Source: Halomonas sp.
GTDB taxonomy: Bacteria > Pseudomonadota > Gammaproteobacteria > Pseudomonadales > Halomonadaceae
Direction: 5' to 3'
Assembly: GCA_020201095.1 (NCBI GenBank)
Contig: JAIVHM010000001.1
Span: 16,214 to 60,167, forward strand
Length of the DNA: 43,954 nt
Below, piece by piece: positions 1-10,652 of the stretch. The notes beneath the pieces are model-generated. The model worked only from the letters and a program-made list of their open reading frames with translations, ran no database searches and was not told the origin of the DNA. Position 1 is the first letter of the stretch, and the number at the start of each line of letters is the position of its first letter. Both the position numbers and the translations under genes were made by a program.

Positions 1-133
1 GTGCAGCACGCCGGGGCACCAGCACCACCCAGGGATAGCGCGCGTCGAGCATCAACAGGGCGCGGCAGAGCGGTAAATCTGCCAGTGGCAGCGTATCGTT
101 AGTCAGGCGCTCATCGATTACAAAGGTCGTCAT
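1..133 (-). CDS. HIT-family nucleotide hydrolase-like protein, N-terminal part only
   Basis: The ATG is at 133 and the gene runs off the left edge, so only 44 residues are visible. The protein begins [17 protein letters not shown] and continues with [12 protein letters not shown], which resembles the start of bacterial histidine-triad (HIT) proteins related to diadenosine-polyphosphate hydrolases. An AAGGA ribosome site lies 7 bases upstream of the ATG. The catalytic HxHxH motif would lie outside the window, so enzyme activity cannot be judged. Start and family are fairly secure; substrate is unknown. Confidence 0.7.
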   Translation of the reverse strand, partial: MTTFVIDERLTNDTLPLADLPLCRALLMLDARYPWVVLVPRRAA

Positions 134-277
134 TAGATGATCCTTATTGCATAGCGCAGGGTGTAGCCTTCAATTAGGCGCAATCCTGAAAAGGCTGTTA
201 CCCTGAAAGGGCTTTTGGCTCATATATATTGAGTTGAAGTATCCCGATAGTGAATGAATTTGTTAAGGAGAACACTC

Positions 278-409
278 ATGAAAAAACTACTGGCAATGAG
301 CTTTATTCTTTTGATGTCGGCTGGCGCGCTGGCAGGATGCAATACCATCGGTGGTGCAGGCCAAGACGTTGAAGAGGGTGGTGAAGCCGTCCAAGACGCT
401 GCAAGCTAA
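278..409 (+). CDS. Entericidin A/B-like small lipoprotein
   Basis: A 43-residue protein with a basic start (MKKLL), a hydrophobic stretch and a lipobox L18-A19-G20-C21, leaving a mature part of 23 residues. The mature part (CNTIGGAGQDVEEGGEAVQD) is the Gly/Glu/Asp-rich tail typical of entericidin-type lipoproteins: CNT, a GxGxD-like element, then repeated acidic and small residues. TTAAGGAG lies just upstream of the ATG. In Escherichia coli entericidins are an envelope toxin/antidote-like pair tied to stationary phase and osmotic stress; here only one copy is present, as in many gammaproteobacteria, so a toxin role is not implied. A strong hairpin follows the stop, so it is probably a single-gene transcript. 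Confidence 0.85.
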   Translation: MKKLLAMSFILLMSAGALAGCNTIGGAGQDVEEGGEAVQDAAS

Positions 410-425
410 GCAAAGCGGCACTTAG

Positions 426-473
426 CGGGCCGACGTTTAGCGTCGGCCCGTTGCGTTATAAACGCATTTTTTT
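426..473 (+). terminator. Rho-independent terminator after the entericidin gene (double hairpin)
   Basis: A perfect 10-base stem (426-435 with 441-450, loop TTTAG) is followed at once by a second hairpin (452-457 with 461-466, loop ATA) and a run of seven T at 467-473. The end of the T run is only about 20 bases before the next gene's start codon. Confidence 0.85.
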
Positions 474-493
474 ATGTGAAAGGAGTTTCAAGG

Positions 494-850
494 ATGATAT
501 GTCGGCGTGGTGGGCAGCTTATTGTTTTGACGTTTTTACCCCTCTTCCTGGCGGCCTGTGCGCAAACGCCAGGCACGGGCGACGATGTTCCAAGTGCGCC
601 CCCGCCACCGCAGGTTGGTAGCACTCAGCCAGCCGATGACGAAAGGACAGCCTGCCGCCTGGATGACATTCAGTCCATTGTGGGAACCCCGCTTGACGAC
701 ACGTCAAGCGACGCGCTCGCGCGTCAAAGCGGTGCTGAACAAGTCCGCGTGTTGCGGCCAGGCGAGGCGGCCACCATGGACCATCGCCCCGAGCGGCTGA
801 ATGTCCACCTCAACGATAATGACGTTATCGAAGAGGTCAGCTGCGGCTAG
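494..850 (+). CDS. I78-family peptidase inhibitor-like lipoprotein
   Basis: 118 residues from the ATG at 494, chosen because AGGAG (481-485) sits 8 bases before it; a GTG at 476 lies at the foot of the terminator and has no ribosome site. Residues 1-22 form a lipoprotein signal ending L19-A20-A21-C22. After a Pro-rich linker, residues 53-118 match the pattern of the I78 inhibitor family as I remember it: an ACRLDD start, a VGTPLD turn, VRVLRPGEAATMDHRPERLN, then a C-terminal VSCG. The two Cys of the domain (near residues 53 and 117) may form a disulfide. I78 proteins inhibit serine proteases (Aspergillus elastase inhibitor type); here it would sit on the periplasmic side of a membrane. The target protease is unknown. 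Confidence 0.8.
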   Translation: MICRRGGQLIVLTFLPLFLAACAQTPGTGDDVPSAPPPPQVGSTQPADDERTACRLDDIQSIVGTPLDDTSSDALARQSGAEQVRVLRPGEAATMDHRPERLNVHLNDNDVIEEVSCG

Positions 851-856
851 TCTGCG

Positions 857-1861
857 TTAGTCGTAGCGATCCTTCCAGCGTTGGCGGTTGACCTGTTCTT
901 TAAGTAACTCCAGAACGTCGTACACCACCTGCTCGGTGACCCGGTCACTGCCTTCGTCAGGCGTCAGCCAGCTATCAAAGCCATTCTCCGCCGCGCCTTC
1001 AACGAGCCGTTGAAACTCGGGGGAATGAATCGACAGGGCAACTTCATCCACCATCCGTTGGGCCACGCCGCTTAGCGATGCTTCCATGGCGCTGGTTGCA
1101 GGCTCCCCCATGGGCAGGCGTCGCAGCCGCTGAATTTCAGGGCTTTCACGCAGCGTGCGGCTAACCAAATTGCTAATCGCCGCCATAATGGCGTGTCGAT
1201 TGTGCTGGTAGGCAGCTCCCACCGATGTCTCTAGTCGCTGGGCGATTTCCTGGATAAGCTGCTGTTTGCGAGGCATGACGACACGGTCTATCACCTGCTC
1301 GGTCAAGGAATCGCTTGAGCGGATCTGTTGCTGAACATTGCCCAGCAACCGCAGGGCGATTCGGTCGGAGAGCTCTTCCAGCAAAATATCGTAATACTTG
1401 CCGAAGAACTGATAGATCCACCAACCCTCGACGTTGATAAGGCGCAGGCGGTGCAGCCGGTAAAGCAGTGAAACAACCCGCAGAATGCGCAGCCAGCGCA
1501 GCCCGCTCAGTGGAATGCATCCCAGTACGTCGTACCAGTGCACAAAGGGGTAGAAAAACCAGCGATGGTAGCGTCGCTCGGCAATCGCCACGGCCCATCC
1601 TAATAATACGTCGGCGATAAAAATGCCGACAAAAAACAGGTCGATGGTAATAAAGCGGCTGTGAATGGTTGTCGCGTAGGCATTATGCAAACCCGGTGAT
1701 AGGGCTTCAATTGCCTGATTGACGGGTTCAAGCAAAAAGAGCGAATCAAACAGTAACAACCCGAGGTTGATAACGACGGCTGCCAGAATGAAAAAATCCC
1801 AGCCGATATGCGCGTACTCAACGCCTTTGGGCAGGTTGGGGTAGCGCTCCCTGGCAGGCAT
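857..1861 (-). CDS. Voltage-sensor-like membrane protein (ion transporter-like, no visible pore)
   Basis: 334 residues with AAGGAGTTGCC immediately before the ATG. Hydrophobic segments lie at about 21-45, 68-93 and 101-118, followed by an arginine-rich helix at 119-141 with R122, R125, R128, R135, R138 and R140. This spacing resembles the S4 segment of voltage-gated channels, and acidic residues at D74, D84 and D111 sit where S2/S3 countercharges are expected. After the S4-like helix the protein becomes amphipathic and mostly soluble (150-334); I see no S5-pore-S6 or selectivity filter. Similar Halomonas proteins are often labelled ion transporter. Conduction is doubtful; it could be a voltage-sensing domain coupled to a soluble helical tail. 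The family is seen; the role is not known. Confidence 0.6.
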   Translation of the reverse strand: MPARERYPNLPKGVEYAHIGWDFFILAAVVINLGLLLFDSLFLLEPVNQAIEALSPGLHNAYATTIHSRFITIDLFFVGIFIADVLLGWAVAIAERRYHRWFFYPFVHWYDVLGCIPLSGLRWLRILRVVSLLYRLHRLRLINVEGWWIYQFFGKYYDILLEELSDRIALRLLGNVQQQIRSSDSLTEQVIDRVVMPRKQQLIQEIAQRLETSVGAAYQHNRHAIMAAISNLVSRTLRESPEIQRLRRLPMGEPATSAMEASLSGVAQRMVDEVALSIHSPEFQRLVEGAAENGFDSWLTPDEGSDRVTEQVVYDVLELLKEQVNRQRWKDRYD

Positions 1862-1905
1862 GGCAACTCCTTGGACTTAGTTGGCTGGAACCGCGCTAGA
1901 CAAGC

Positions 1906-2427
1906 TCATGGCGGCGTTTGTGATTGATGCTGCTGTTGAGCCAGCTGCTCTTGATGTTCGGCTTGTTTGCGCATTTTCTTGCGTAGTGCGGCTTTCTCAA
2001 AGCGTAGCTGCTGCAGTGGCGTTGCCAAGGCAAGCGGTGGAACCCTGGCGGGTTTTCCGTCAGCGTCTACCGCCACCATACTGAGATAGCAGCTATTGGT
2101 ATGGCGAATCAGTTTATTGCGGATATCTTCAGCCACTACCTTGATGCCAATTTCCATCGACGAGCGACCCACGTGATTGACACTGGCCAAAAAGGTCACC
2201 AGTTCGCCAACGTGAATGGGTTGCTTGAACAGCACCTGGTCGACCGACAGGGTAACCACGTAATGGCCCGAGTAGCGGCTGGCGCAAGCGTAGGCAACCT
2301 CGTCGAGTTTTTTGAGAATCGCACCGCCGTGGACTTTGCCACTGAAATTCGCCATGTCAGGCGTCATCAAGACGGTCATGGACAATTCGTGCTGACCGGG
2401 CAGGGCGGTCATTGGAGTATCCGACAT
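1906..2427 (-). CDS. Acyl-CoA thioesterase, hotdog fold (YciA/BACH-like)
   Basis: 173 residues from the ATG at 2427 (MSDTPMTALPGQHELSM); an in-frame extension to 2490 runs through the terminator hairpin of the gene behind and is not credible. The hotdog signature is clear: MANFSGKVHGGAILKKLDEV, where the HGG turn begins the long central helix and D/E residues act in hydrolysis, then YVVTLSVDQVLFKQPIHVGE and a GRSSMEI strand. The last 40 residues are Gln/Lys-rich and probably disordered. The enzyme hydrolyses acyl-CoA thioesters to free acid and CoA in the cytosol; chain-length preference cannot be read. It follows the short-chain fatty acid permease on the same strand but is separated from it by a hairpin. 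Confidence 0.85.
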   Translation of the reverse strand: MSDTPMTALPGQHELSMTVLMTPDMANFSGKVHGGAILKKLDEVAYACASRYSGHYVVTLSVDQVLFKQPIHVGELVTFLASVNHVGRSSMEIGIKVVAEDIRNKLIRHTNSCYLSMVAVDADGKPARVPPLALATPLQQLRFEKAALRKKMRKQAEHQEQLAQQQHQSQTPP

Positions 2428-2458
2428 GGGCTCTACTCGTTTCTTGAAATCAATGTAA

Positions 2459-2483
2459 AGCGCCTGCCAAGAAGGCAGGCGCT
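2459..2483 (-). terminator. Hairpin terminator after the fatty acid permease gene
   Basis: A perfect 10-base stem (2459-2468 with 2474-2483, loop AAGAA) is followed on the minus strand by TTTACATTGATTTC. It lies 17 bases after the permease stop and before the thioesterase start, so it should separate or attenuate the two. Confidence 0.7.
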
Positions 2484-2499
2484 GACGCATTGCCGTGGC

Positions 2500-3810
2500 T
2501 TAAAACCACACCAGGCCCACCGAGATGATAGCGCCGGTAATAAACAGCTGAACCAGGCAAAAACCCATAATATCTTTGGCTTTCAGGCCCGCAATCGCCA
2601 GAACAGGCAACGCCCAGAACGGCTGCAGCAGGTTGGTCCAGGCATCACCCCAGGCAACTGCCATGGCGACACGTGAAATGTCCGCGCCCAGTGCTTCCGC
2701 TGCGGGCAGCATGACCGGTGCTTGAACGGCCCACTGACCCCCACCTGAAGGCACGAATAGGTTGACGATCCCGGCGCTGATAAACGACCAGAAAGGCAAT
2801 GACGTTTCAGTGGCAAACGAAATCAGCCATTCCGACATGCTCTGTGCCAGGCCCGACTCCACCATGATGGCCATGATGCCAGCATAGAAGGGGAACTGGA
2901 TGACGATGCCAGCGCCCCCTTTTATTGCTTCTTGCAGACTGATGAGCAGGTTGCGTGGGGTGCGGTGAAGCACAATCGCCAGGAACAGGAACAGGAAGTT
3001 CACCACGTTCAGGTTCAAACTGCCGCCACGCAGCAGGAAATGATCCGCAAGGAACAGCAGCCCGGGAATACCCACCAGCCAGGCCAACGAAGTGCTGTTT
3101 TCAAGCTTTTCAGCCGGGCGGGTAATGCGGCCTTTGGTCTCTGGTTCATCGTCCAGCAGCTTGGTGTCCACATAGACGCTGTCTTTTTCGTCCGGCAACA
3201 TCAAGCGGTTAACCAGCGGAATGGAGACAAACAGGCACGCCACGATGGCCAGGTTAAAGAACGCAAACACCGTTGACCCCGTGCCGATAACGCCAATGTC
3301 ATCAGCGGCAAAGTGGCCTTCGGTGGCAATGGTGAGCGGAATTGACCCCGCCAGGCCCCCGTGCCAGACCACAAAGCCGGAGTAGGCACTGGCGACCAGC
3401 AGGCGATAATCGACACGCACCAGACGCGCCAGTTCCTTGGCAAACAGCGCACCCACCACCAAGCCAAAGCCCCAGTTAATCCAGCTTGCCGCTAACGACA
3501 CCAGGGTGACCAGAATAATCGCGCCCCCGGGGCTTTTCGCGGTGCTAGCGAGGCGTTGCAGCAGTCGCTTTACGGGAGGCGAACTGGCCAGCATAAAGCC
3601 GGTGACCAGTACCAGCAGCATCTGCATGGAGAAGGTTAACAACCCCCAGAAGCCGTCGCCCCAGAAACGCAGGACGGCCAGGGGCGTCTGGCGTTCAATA
3701 GCGATTGCAGCGGCAGCGGCAATCAAGGTCAGCAGCAGTACAAAGATATACGGGTCTGGAAGATAGCGTTCGACCATCTTCACTGCCGGTTTGGATATCA
3801 TTTTCAACAT
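2500..3810 (-). CDS. atoE: Short-chain fatty acid transporter (AtoE family)
   Basis: 436 residues, close to the roughly 440 of the AtoE family, and almost wholly hydrophobic with about ten to twelve membrane segments. Typical stretches are VERYLPDPYIF near the N-terminus, WGDGFWGLLTFSMQMLLVLVTG, SWINWGFGLVVGALFAKE, and VPSGGGQWAVQAP followed by AWGDAWTNLLQPFWALP. AtoE of Escherichia coli takes up butyrate and other short-chain acids beside acetoacetate-degradation genes. Here there is no atoDAB neighbour; only an acyl-CoA thioesterase follows. A charged loop (about residues 205-240) separates the two halves. The family is clear; the exact substrate and direction of transport are inferred. Confidence 0.85.
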   Translation of the reverse strand: MLKMISKPAVKMVERYLPDPYIFVLLLTLIAAAAAIAIERQTPLAVLRFWGDGFWGLLTFSMQMLLVLVTGFMLASSPPVKRLLQRLASTAKSPGGAIILVTLVSLAASWINWGFGLVVGALFAKELARLVRVDYRLLVASAYSGFVVWHGGLAGSIPLTIATEGHFAADDIGVIGTGSTVFAFFNLAIVACLFVSIPLVNRLMLPDEKDSVYVDTKLLDDEPETKGRITRPAEKLENSTSLAWLVGIPGLLFLADHFLLRGGSLNLNVVNFLFLFLAIVLHRTPRNLLISLQEAIKGGAGIVIQFPFYAGIMAIMVESGLAQSMSEWLISFATETSLPFWSFISAGIVNLFVPSGGGQWAVQAPVMLPAAEALGADISRVAMAVAWGDAWTNLLQPFWALPVLAIAGLKAKDIMGFCLVQLFITGAIISVGLVWF

Positions 3811-3906
3811 GGCAGGCTCGCTTTTTCATTATTAGGAAGTGCCACGTTAATATACGGCCCCGCAGCACTTTTTTCATCCTAACAAGCAGATTTGGCATGT
3901 GATTTA

Positions 3907-5195
3907 TCAACGCCAGCGAGTAAGACGGTAGTGGCGGTAGTAGCCAATCAACACAGCCGAGCGTACGCAGGTAAATGCCATGAAGGCGAGCCACAGGCCG
4001 TGGTTGCCAAGCCCCTGGGTTAGCCACCAGGTAGGCAAGTATACCGCCAGGCCGATAAAGATGCTGTTGCGCATGGCCGCAATGGATGTCGTGCCGATAA
4101 ATACGCCGTCCAGCAAGTAGCTCCACACCGCGATCAGCGGCATCGCGACCATCCAGGGTAAGTAAATGGCAGCGGTGTCACGCACCTCTTCAAGACCGGT
4201 GAGCAGGGCAATCAATCCATTGCCACCGAGGGCAAATACGAGCGCGGCGCCGGCGGCAGTCCACCAGGAAAAGTGCGCCGCTGCGCGTACCGTGTCGGCA
4301 AACGCTTGCCAGTCTCCCCGGCCAACGGCGCGCCCTACCAGCGACTCTGTTGCGTGGGCAAAGCCGTCCAGGGCATAACTGGTGAGCATGATGAACTGCA
4401 GCAGCACGGCATTGGCGGCGAGGGCTATGTCGCCCTGGCGCGCCCCCTGGGCAGTGAAAAACGCCATGGCAAACAGCAGCCCCAGCGTGCGTATGAAAAG
4501 ATTGGCGTTGACGTTGAATAGCGCCGCGTAGGCGGAAAGTACCCCCAGGCGGCTGCGCAGAAAACGGCCTTCAAGCTTGCCTAGCTGCCGCAAGACCAGA
4601 AAACCACCAAACGCCAGGGCAGAATAGTCGGCGATGACGCTGGCCCAGGCCACGCCGTCGCTTTTGAACCCCAGGCCCATCACAAACCACACATCAAGGA
4701 CGATATTCACGCTATTGGTCAGTACCAGGATCATTAGCGTGACGCGGGCGTTCTGCTGGCCAAGAAACCAGCCCAGAATGGTGTAATTGGCCAACACCGC
4801 TGGGGCTGACCAGAGGCGTATTTCAGCATAGCTTCTCGCCAGCGCAGTAGCGGCGTCGCTGCCATCGAGTAGCCACAGCCCCAGAGAAATAATCGGTGAC
4901 GCAAAGATAATCAGCAAGCTACCGATCGTGAACGCCATGATCAGCGACTGGCCGAGCAGGTTACGTACATCGCTGTCGCTTTCGCGGCCGACTGCCTGGG
5001 CAACCAGGCCTGTCGTGCCCATGCGTAGAAAGCCAAAACCCCAATACAGGAAACTAAACAGGGTGGCGCCGAGAGTAACGGCAGCCAGATAGCGGGAGTC
5101 AGGCAGGTGGCCGACCACGGCCGTGTCCACCAGCCCAAGTAGCGGAACCGTGATATTGGAGATGATGATGGGCCAGGCCAGCTGCCATATACGCA

Positions 5196-5196
<1 letters not shown>
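3907..5196 (-). CDS. dinF: MATE-family efflux transporter, DinF subgroup
   Basis: 429 residues with twelve hydrophobic segments. It opens with IWQLAWPIIISNITVPLLGL and VDTAVVGHL, the usual start of the DinF branch of MATE exporters, then FSFLYWGFGFLRMGTTGLVAQA. MATE proteins expel drugs or metabolites in exchange for protons or sodium. The start is a GTG whose G is shared with the TAG stop of the ferredoxin gene (one-base overlap), so translation is probably coupled and the gene is the last of a fabY-coaD-ferredoxin-MATE run. No LexA gene is beside it, unlike Escherichia coli dinF. Substrate unknown. Confidence 0.85.
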
Positions 5197-5453
<257 letters not shown>

Positions 5454-5516
5454 TCACGGATGGCGTTCGCACCCAGGCAATTTATTACCCGAGTGTTTTA
5501 TTCAACAATAGTGTCG

Positions 5517-7921
<2,405 letters not shown>

Positions 7922-8061
7922 GCCGGGTTCCTCGTGGTGCGGTGGTTTAAGTAACAATTATTGGCAATGCGTCACAGGCGATGAACCTTGCTGCTTGTAA
8001 GCAAAGGGTTTTACCCGCCGCTTTGCACTTAATAAATATGACAAAATGGCTATTGCTGCCA

Positions 8062-8074
8062 GTGATCATATCAC
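8062..8074. promoter_or_regulatory. Small palindrome in the fabY / methyltransferase divergent gap
   Basis: GTGAT-CAT-ATCAC is a perfect five-base inverted repeat in the 291-base gap (7922-8212) between the divergent fabY and TrmB-like genes. It might be an operator for a fatty acid regulator, but no consensus could be matched. A second imperfect hairpin (GCAAAG...CTTTGC, about 8001-8026) is nearby. I saw no small gene and no strong promoter in the gap. Confidence 0.2.
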
Positions 8075-8212
8075 CGGGCGAGCAGCGGCGTCATGCCGCA
8101 ACCATGCTGGACGGGTAGAATCGCATTATTTACGCAATTTGTGACGCGCTGATGCTCGAAAGCAGGTCACATGACGCGACGGCCAACCGATTTTTTATTA
8201 CAGAGGATTAAC

Positions 8213-8815
8213 ATGCAGCAGCCTTCGCGGCCAGTGGTCTCCAATCAGCCAGGCCCTCACCATGACTAGACGGCATTCGCGTCAGCAGCGCAATGGTATG
8301 AGGGCCAGACAGGCCCGCTGATACTTGATGCAGGTTGCGGCGTGGGGCTCTCGACCCGTCAGCTCGCTGAGCAGTTTCCTGAGCACGCGGTCATCGGTGT
8401 TGATCGCAGCGAAGATCGACTTACCCGGGCCCATGGTGAATTACCTGCCAATGCCTGGTTGGTGCGTGCCGATCTGGTCGATTTCTGGCGGCTGGCTCAC
8501 CAGGCTGGGTGGGCACCCAAGCGCCACTATCTGCTTTACCCAAATCCTTATCCTAAGGCGTCGCATCTAAAAATGCGCTGGCATGGGCACCCGGTCTTCC
8601 CCACACTGTTGGCGCTGGGAGGCTTGCTGGAGGTTCGCTCAAACTGGTCGCTTTACGTTGAAGAGTTCGCTATGGCGGTGTATCAGGTAACCGGACGCGA
8701 GGCCGACGTCAGTGAATGGGTGCCCAGCGGCGAATACTTAACGCCGTTTGAGGCTAAATATCATCAAAGCGGCCAGACGCTATGGCGTTTGCGCGTTGCC
8801 TTGGAGTCGACATGA
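8213..8815 (+). pseudogene. TrmB-like SAM-dependent methyltransferase, interrupted by TAG and internal deletion
   Basis: Translation from the ATG at 8213 (after AGAGGATTAAC) gives MQQPSRPVVSNQPGPHHD, then TAG at 8267-8269, then in the same frame TAFASAAQWYEGQTG, motif I LILDAGCGVGLSTRQLA, GVDRSEDRL, LLYPNPYPK and RWHGHPVFP to the TGA at 8815. This is a methyltransferase of the TrmB-like type (tRNA m7G46) in which PNPY replaces the usual PDPW. Relatives, as I recall them, carry about 20-25 more residues between the GPH and AFA elements. The T of TAG looks like the first base of a Leu codon and the AG the end of a Gln codon, so a deletion in multiples of three would make exactly this stop. The next possible start (GTG 8342) lies inside motif I and would lose SAM binding. 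Probably non-functional unless the stop is a sequence error. Confidence 0.75.
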
Positions 8816-9141
8816 CATTCGTCTATTTGGTGCTTGCGATTATTGCCGAAGTGATTGCCACCAGTGCCTTGAAAGCCTCCATGGGATTTACCCGTCCGTT
8901 GCCAAGTCTTCTGGTGGTTGGTGGTTATGGCGTGGCATTCTATCTATTGAGTCTGGTGCTCCGCAGCTTGCCTGTGGGAATTGCCTATGCCATCTGGGCG
9001 GGGCTGGGTATTGTTCTGGTCACCTTGGTCGGCGTGTTGGTGTTCGGTGAAAAACCGGATTTGCCCGCCGTCGTGGGTATTGGCTTGATCGTCGCCGGCG
9101 TGGTGATGCTGCAAGTCTTTTCGAAAATGAGTGTGCATTAA
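8812..9141 (+). CDS. Small multidrug resistance (SMR) transporter, EmrE-like
   Basis: 109 residues and four membrane helices. The ATG overlaps the methyltransferase stop (ATGA, 8812-8815), so it was probably translated by coupling to that gene. Glu13 in IIAEVIATSALKAS corresponds to the essential Glu14 of EmrE; Tyr59 and Trp62 in VGIAYAIWAGLGIVLVTL match EmrE Tyr60 and Trp63. The helix-4 region (LPAVVGIGLIVAGVVMLQV) also fits. EmrE-type proteins exchange protons for quaternary ammonium drugs or osmolytes across the inner membrane as an antiparallel dimer. A guanidinium-exporter role is less likely given the EmrE-like core. If the stop upstream is real, expression could be reduced. Confidence 0.92.
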   Translation: MTFVYLVLAIIAEVIATSALKASMGFTRPLPSLLVVGGYGVAFYLLSLVLRSLPVGIAYAIWAGLGIVLVTLVGVLVFGEKPDLPAVVGIGLIVAGVVMLQVFSKMSVH

Positions 9142-9151
9142 GGAAAAGCGG

Positions 9152-10627
9152 ATGTTCCGCGTTGGCTGGCAGCGTTGTAGTCGAAGTGTTTGGGGGTGGC
9201 GGTCAGCCGTCGGTGTGCTGAGTTTATTGGTCAGCTGCCCTCTATGGGCTGATTTTAGCCGGGTAGGCCAGCTCCAGGAGAAAGGGTTTGCCGTCAGCGC
9301 CGAGGCGCGGCTGCTCAATGGCAATGCCAATGCGGCACCGCTGGCGAGTATTGAGCCGATGAGCCAGCTTTCGCCGGCATCAGTCACCAAGGCGTATCTG
9401 GCCGCTGCAGCGTTGCAGCGCTTTGGCCCTCAGCATCGGTTTACCAGCGAGCTGCTCAGTTCGGGGAGCGTGCAAGACGGCGTTTTACGCGGCGATTTGA
9501 TTTTTGAAGGTGGCGGCGACCCAGGTCTTACCACCGAAGATATTTGGCGTCTAGTGCAGCGTTTGCAGCAAGCGGGTGTGCGTCAGGTTGAGGGTGCTTT
9601 AGAAGTCAATCAGTGGCGCTTTGGTCCCGTTGACTGCATCACGACTGACCGCTGCGATGCGCTGACGCGTGTCGCCAATGCTTACAGCGCACCGCTTTCG
9701 TCAGCGGGGGTGAATTTTGGCAGTTGGTGTGCCAACGTTGCTCCAGCGTCCACGCCCGGTAACCCGGCGCGTGTGTCGTTATGTGACGGTCAGTCGTTGG
9801 GTACCATGATTGATAACCAAGTGGTCACAAAGCCGGATAACAGCGGCACCGAGCTCTCCGCCGAACGGATCACCAACGGCGACGGGGATGTGTTTCGATT
9901 GAGCGGACAAATATCAACCAATGCCCCTGCGCGGGACGTTTATCGTGGCGCGGGCGATGCGGCAGAAGTCACCGCTGAGGTACTGCTGGACATGCTCGGA
10001 CAGGCAGGGATTAACGTGCGTGATGGCTTCCGACTCACCTCGATACGGCCACCCGGCGATGCGCAGCGACTTGCCGCCGTGGACAGCAAGCCGCTACAGG
10101 AACTGCTGTTGCGCATCATGAACTATTCGAACAACTACATGGCTGATGTGCTGGCCCTCAATCTGGTGGAGTCCCCCCAGGCTCAGCTTCGTCAGGCGGG
10201 ACTGGCGTTGGAGCGCTATGCCGAGACTCTTCCCGGGCATGGGCCGCTGACACTCTACAGCGGTAGCGGGTTGACCACTGAAAACCGCACGTCGGCACAT
10301 GGTATCAATGTGATGCTGACCGAGATGTTCCATGAAAGTGCGCTATTTCCAAGCTTTATCGCGGCCTTTCAGTCACCCGCCAACGGCGTGATGCGATTTA
10401 TCCGGCGTGGTTCTGATACCTTTCAACACAACGTCATGCTAAAAACCGGTACGCTAAACCAGCCGTTCGCTGTGCGCGCTGCCGCTGGCTACTTTCGCAC
10501 GGCGCAAGGGCGTTGGGGGGTATTCAGTGTACTGGTCAACGGCAACGCCAGCACTCCCTACCTGAACTGGTCACAGGTGCTGGATCCGCTGACCAAAGAT
10601 CTTGACGCCATGATTCTCGCCAATTGA
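9152..10627 (+). CDS. dacB: D-alanyl-D-alanine carboxypeptidase/endopeptidase, PBP4 (family S13)
   Basis: 491 residues from the ATG at 9152, with AAGGA seven bases upstream overlapping the end of the SMR gene. A signal peptide covers about residues 1-34 (cleavage after PLWA). The three penicillin-binding motifs are present: Ser77-x-x-Lys80 in SPASVTK, Ser326-Asn-Asn328 in NYSNNYMAD, and Lys431-Thr-Gly433 in LKTGTLN. The long insert between the first two motifs, with GDLIFEGGGDPGLTTEDI, is typical of class C low-mass PBP4. The enzyme trims pentapeptides and cuts D-Ala-mDAP cross-links in the periplasm. Length agrees with the family (about 480). Confidence 0.95.
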   Translation: MFRVGWQRCSRSVWGWRSAVGVLSLLVSCPLWADFSRVGQLQEKGFAVSAEARLLNGNANAAPLASIEPMSQLSPASVTKAYLAAAALQRFGPQHRFTSELLSSGSVQDGVLRGDLIFEGGGDPGLTTEDIWRLVQRLQQAGVRQVEGALEVNQWRFGPVDCITTDRCDALTRVANAYSAPLSSAGVNFGSWCANVAPASTPGNPARVSLCDGQSLGTMIDNQVVTKPDNSGTELSAERITNGDGDVFRLSGQISTNAPARDVYRGAGDAAEVTAEVLLDMLGQAGINVRDGFRLTSIRPPGDAQRLAAVDSKPLQELLLRIMNYSNNYMADVLALNLVESPQAQLRQAGLALERYAETLPGHGPLTLYSGSGLTTENRTSAHGINVMLTEMFHESALFPSFIAAFQSPANGVMRFIRRGSDTFQHNVMLKTGTLNQPFAVRAAAGYFRTAQGRWGVFSVLVNGNASTPYLNWSQVLDPLTKDLDAMILAN

Positions 10628-10652
10628 CGACTTATTTTTTGAGGCAATCGCC

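Noticed and set aside
2101-2676. A 191-residue plus-strand frame opposite the thioesterase and permease ends
   Set aside because: It crosses a terminator hairpin and two firmly identified genes on the other strand.
3835-3875. AAGTGC...GCACTT followed by six T on the plus strand between the permease and MATE genes
   Set aside because: The stem is only six bases around a loop of more than 20, and no plus-strand gene ends before it.
8342-8815. GTG at 8342 as the true start of the methyltransferase
   Set aside because: It would begin inside motif I and drop the glycine-rich SAM loop, while clear family sequence is encoded before it.
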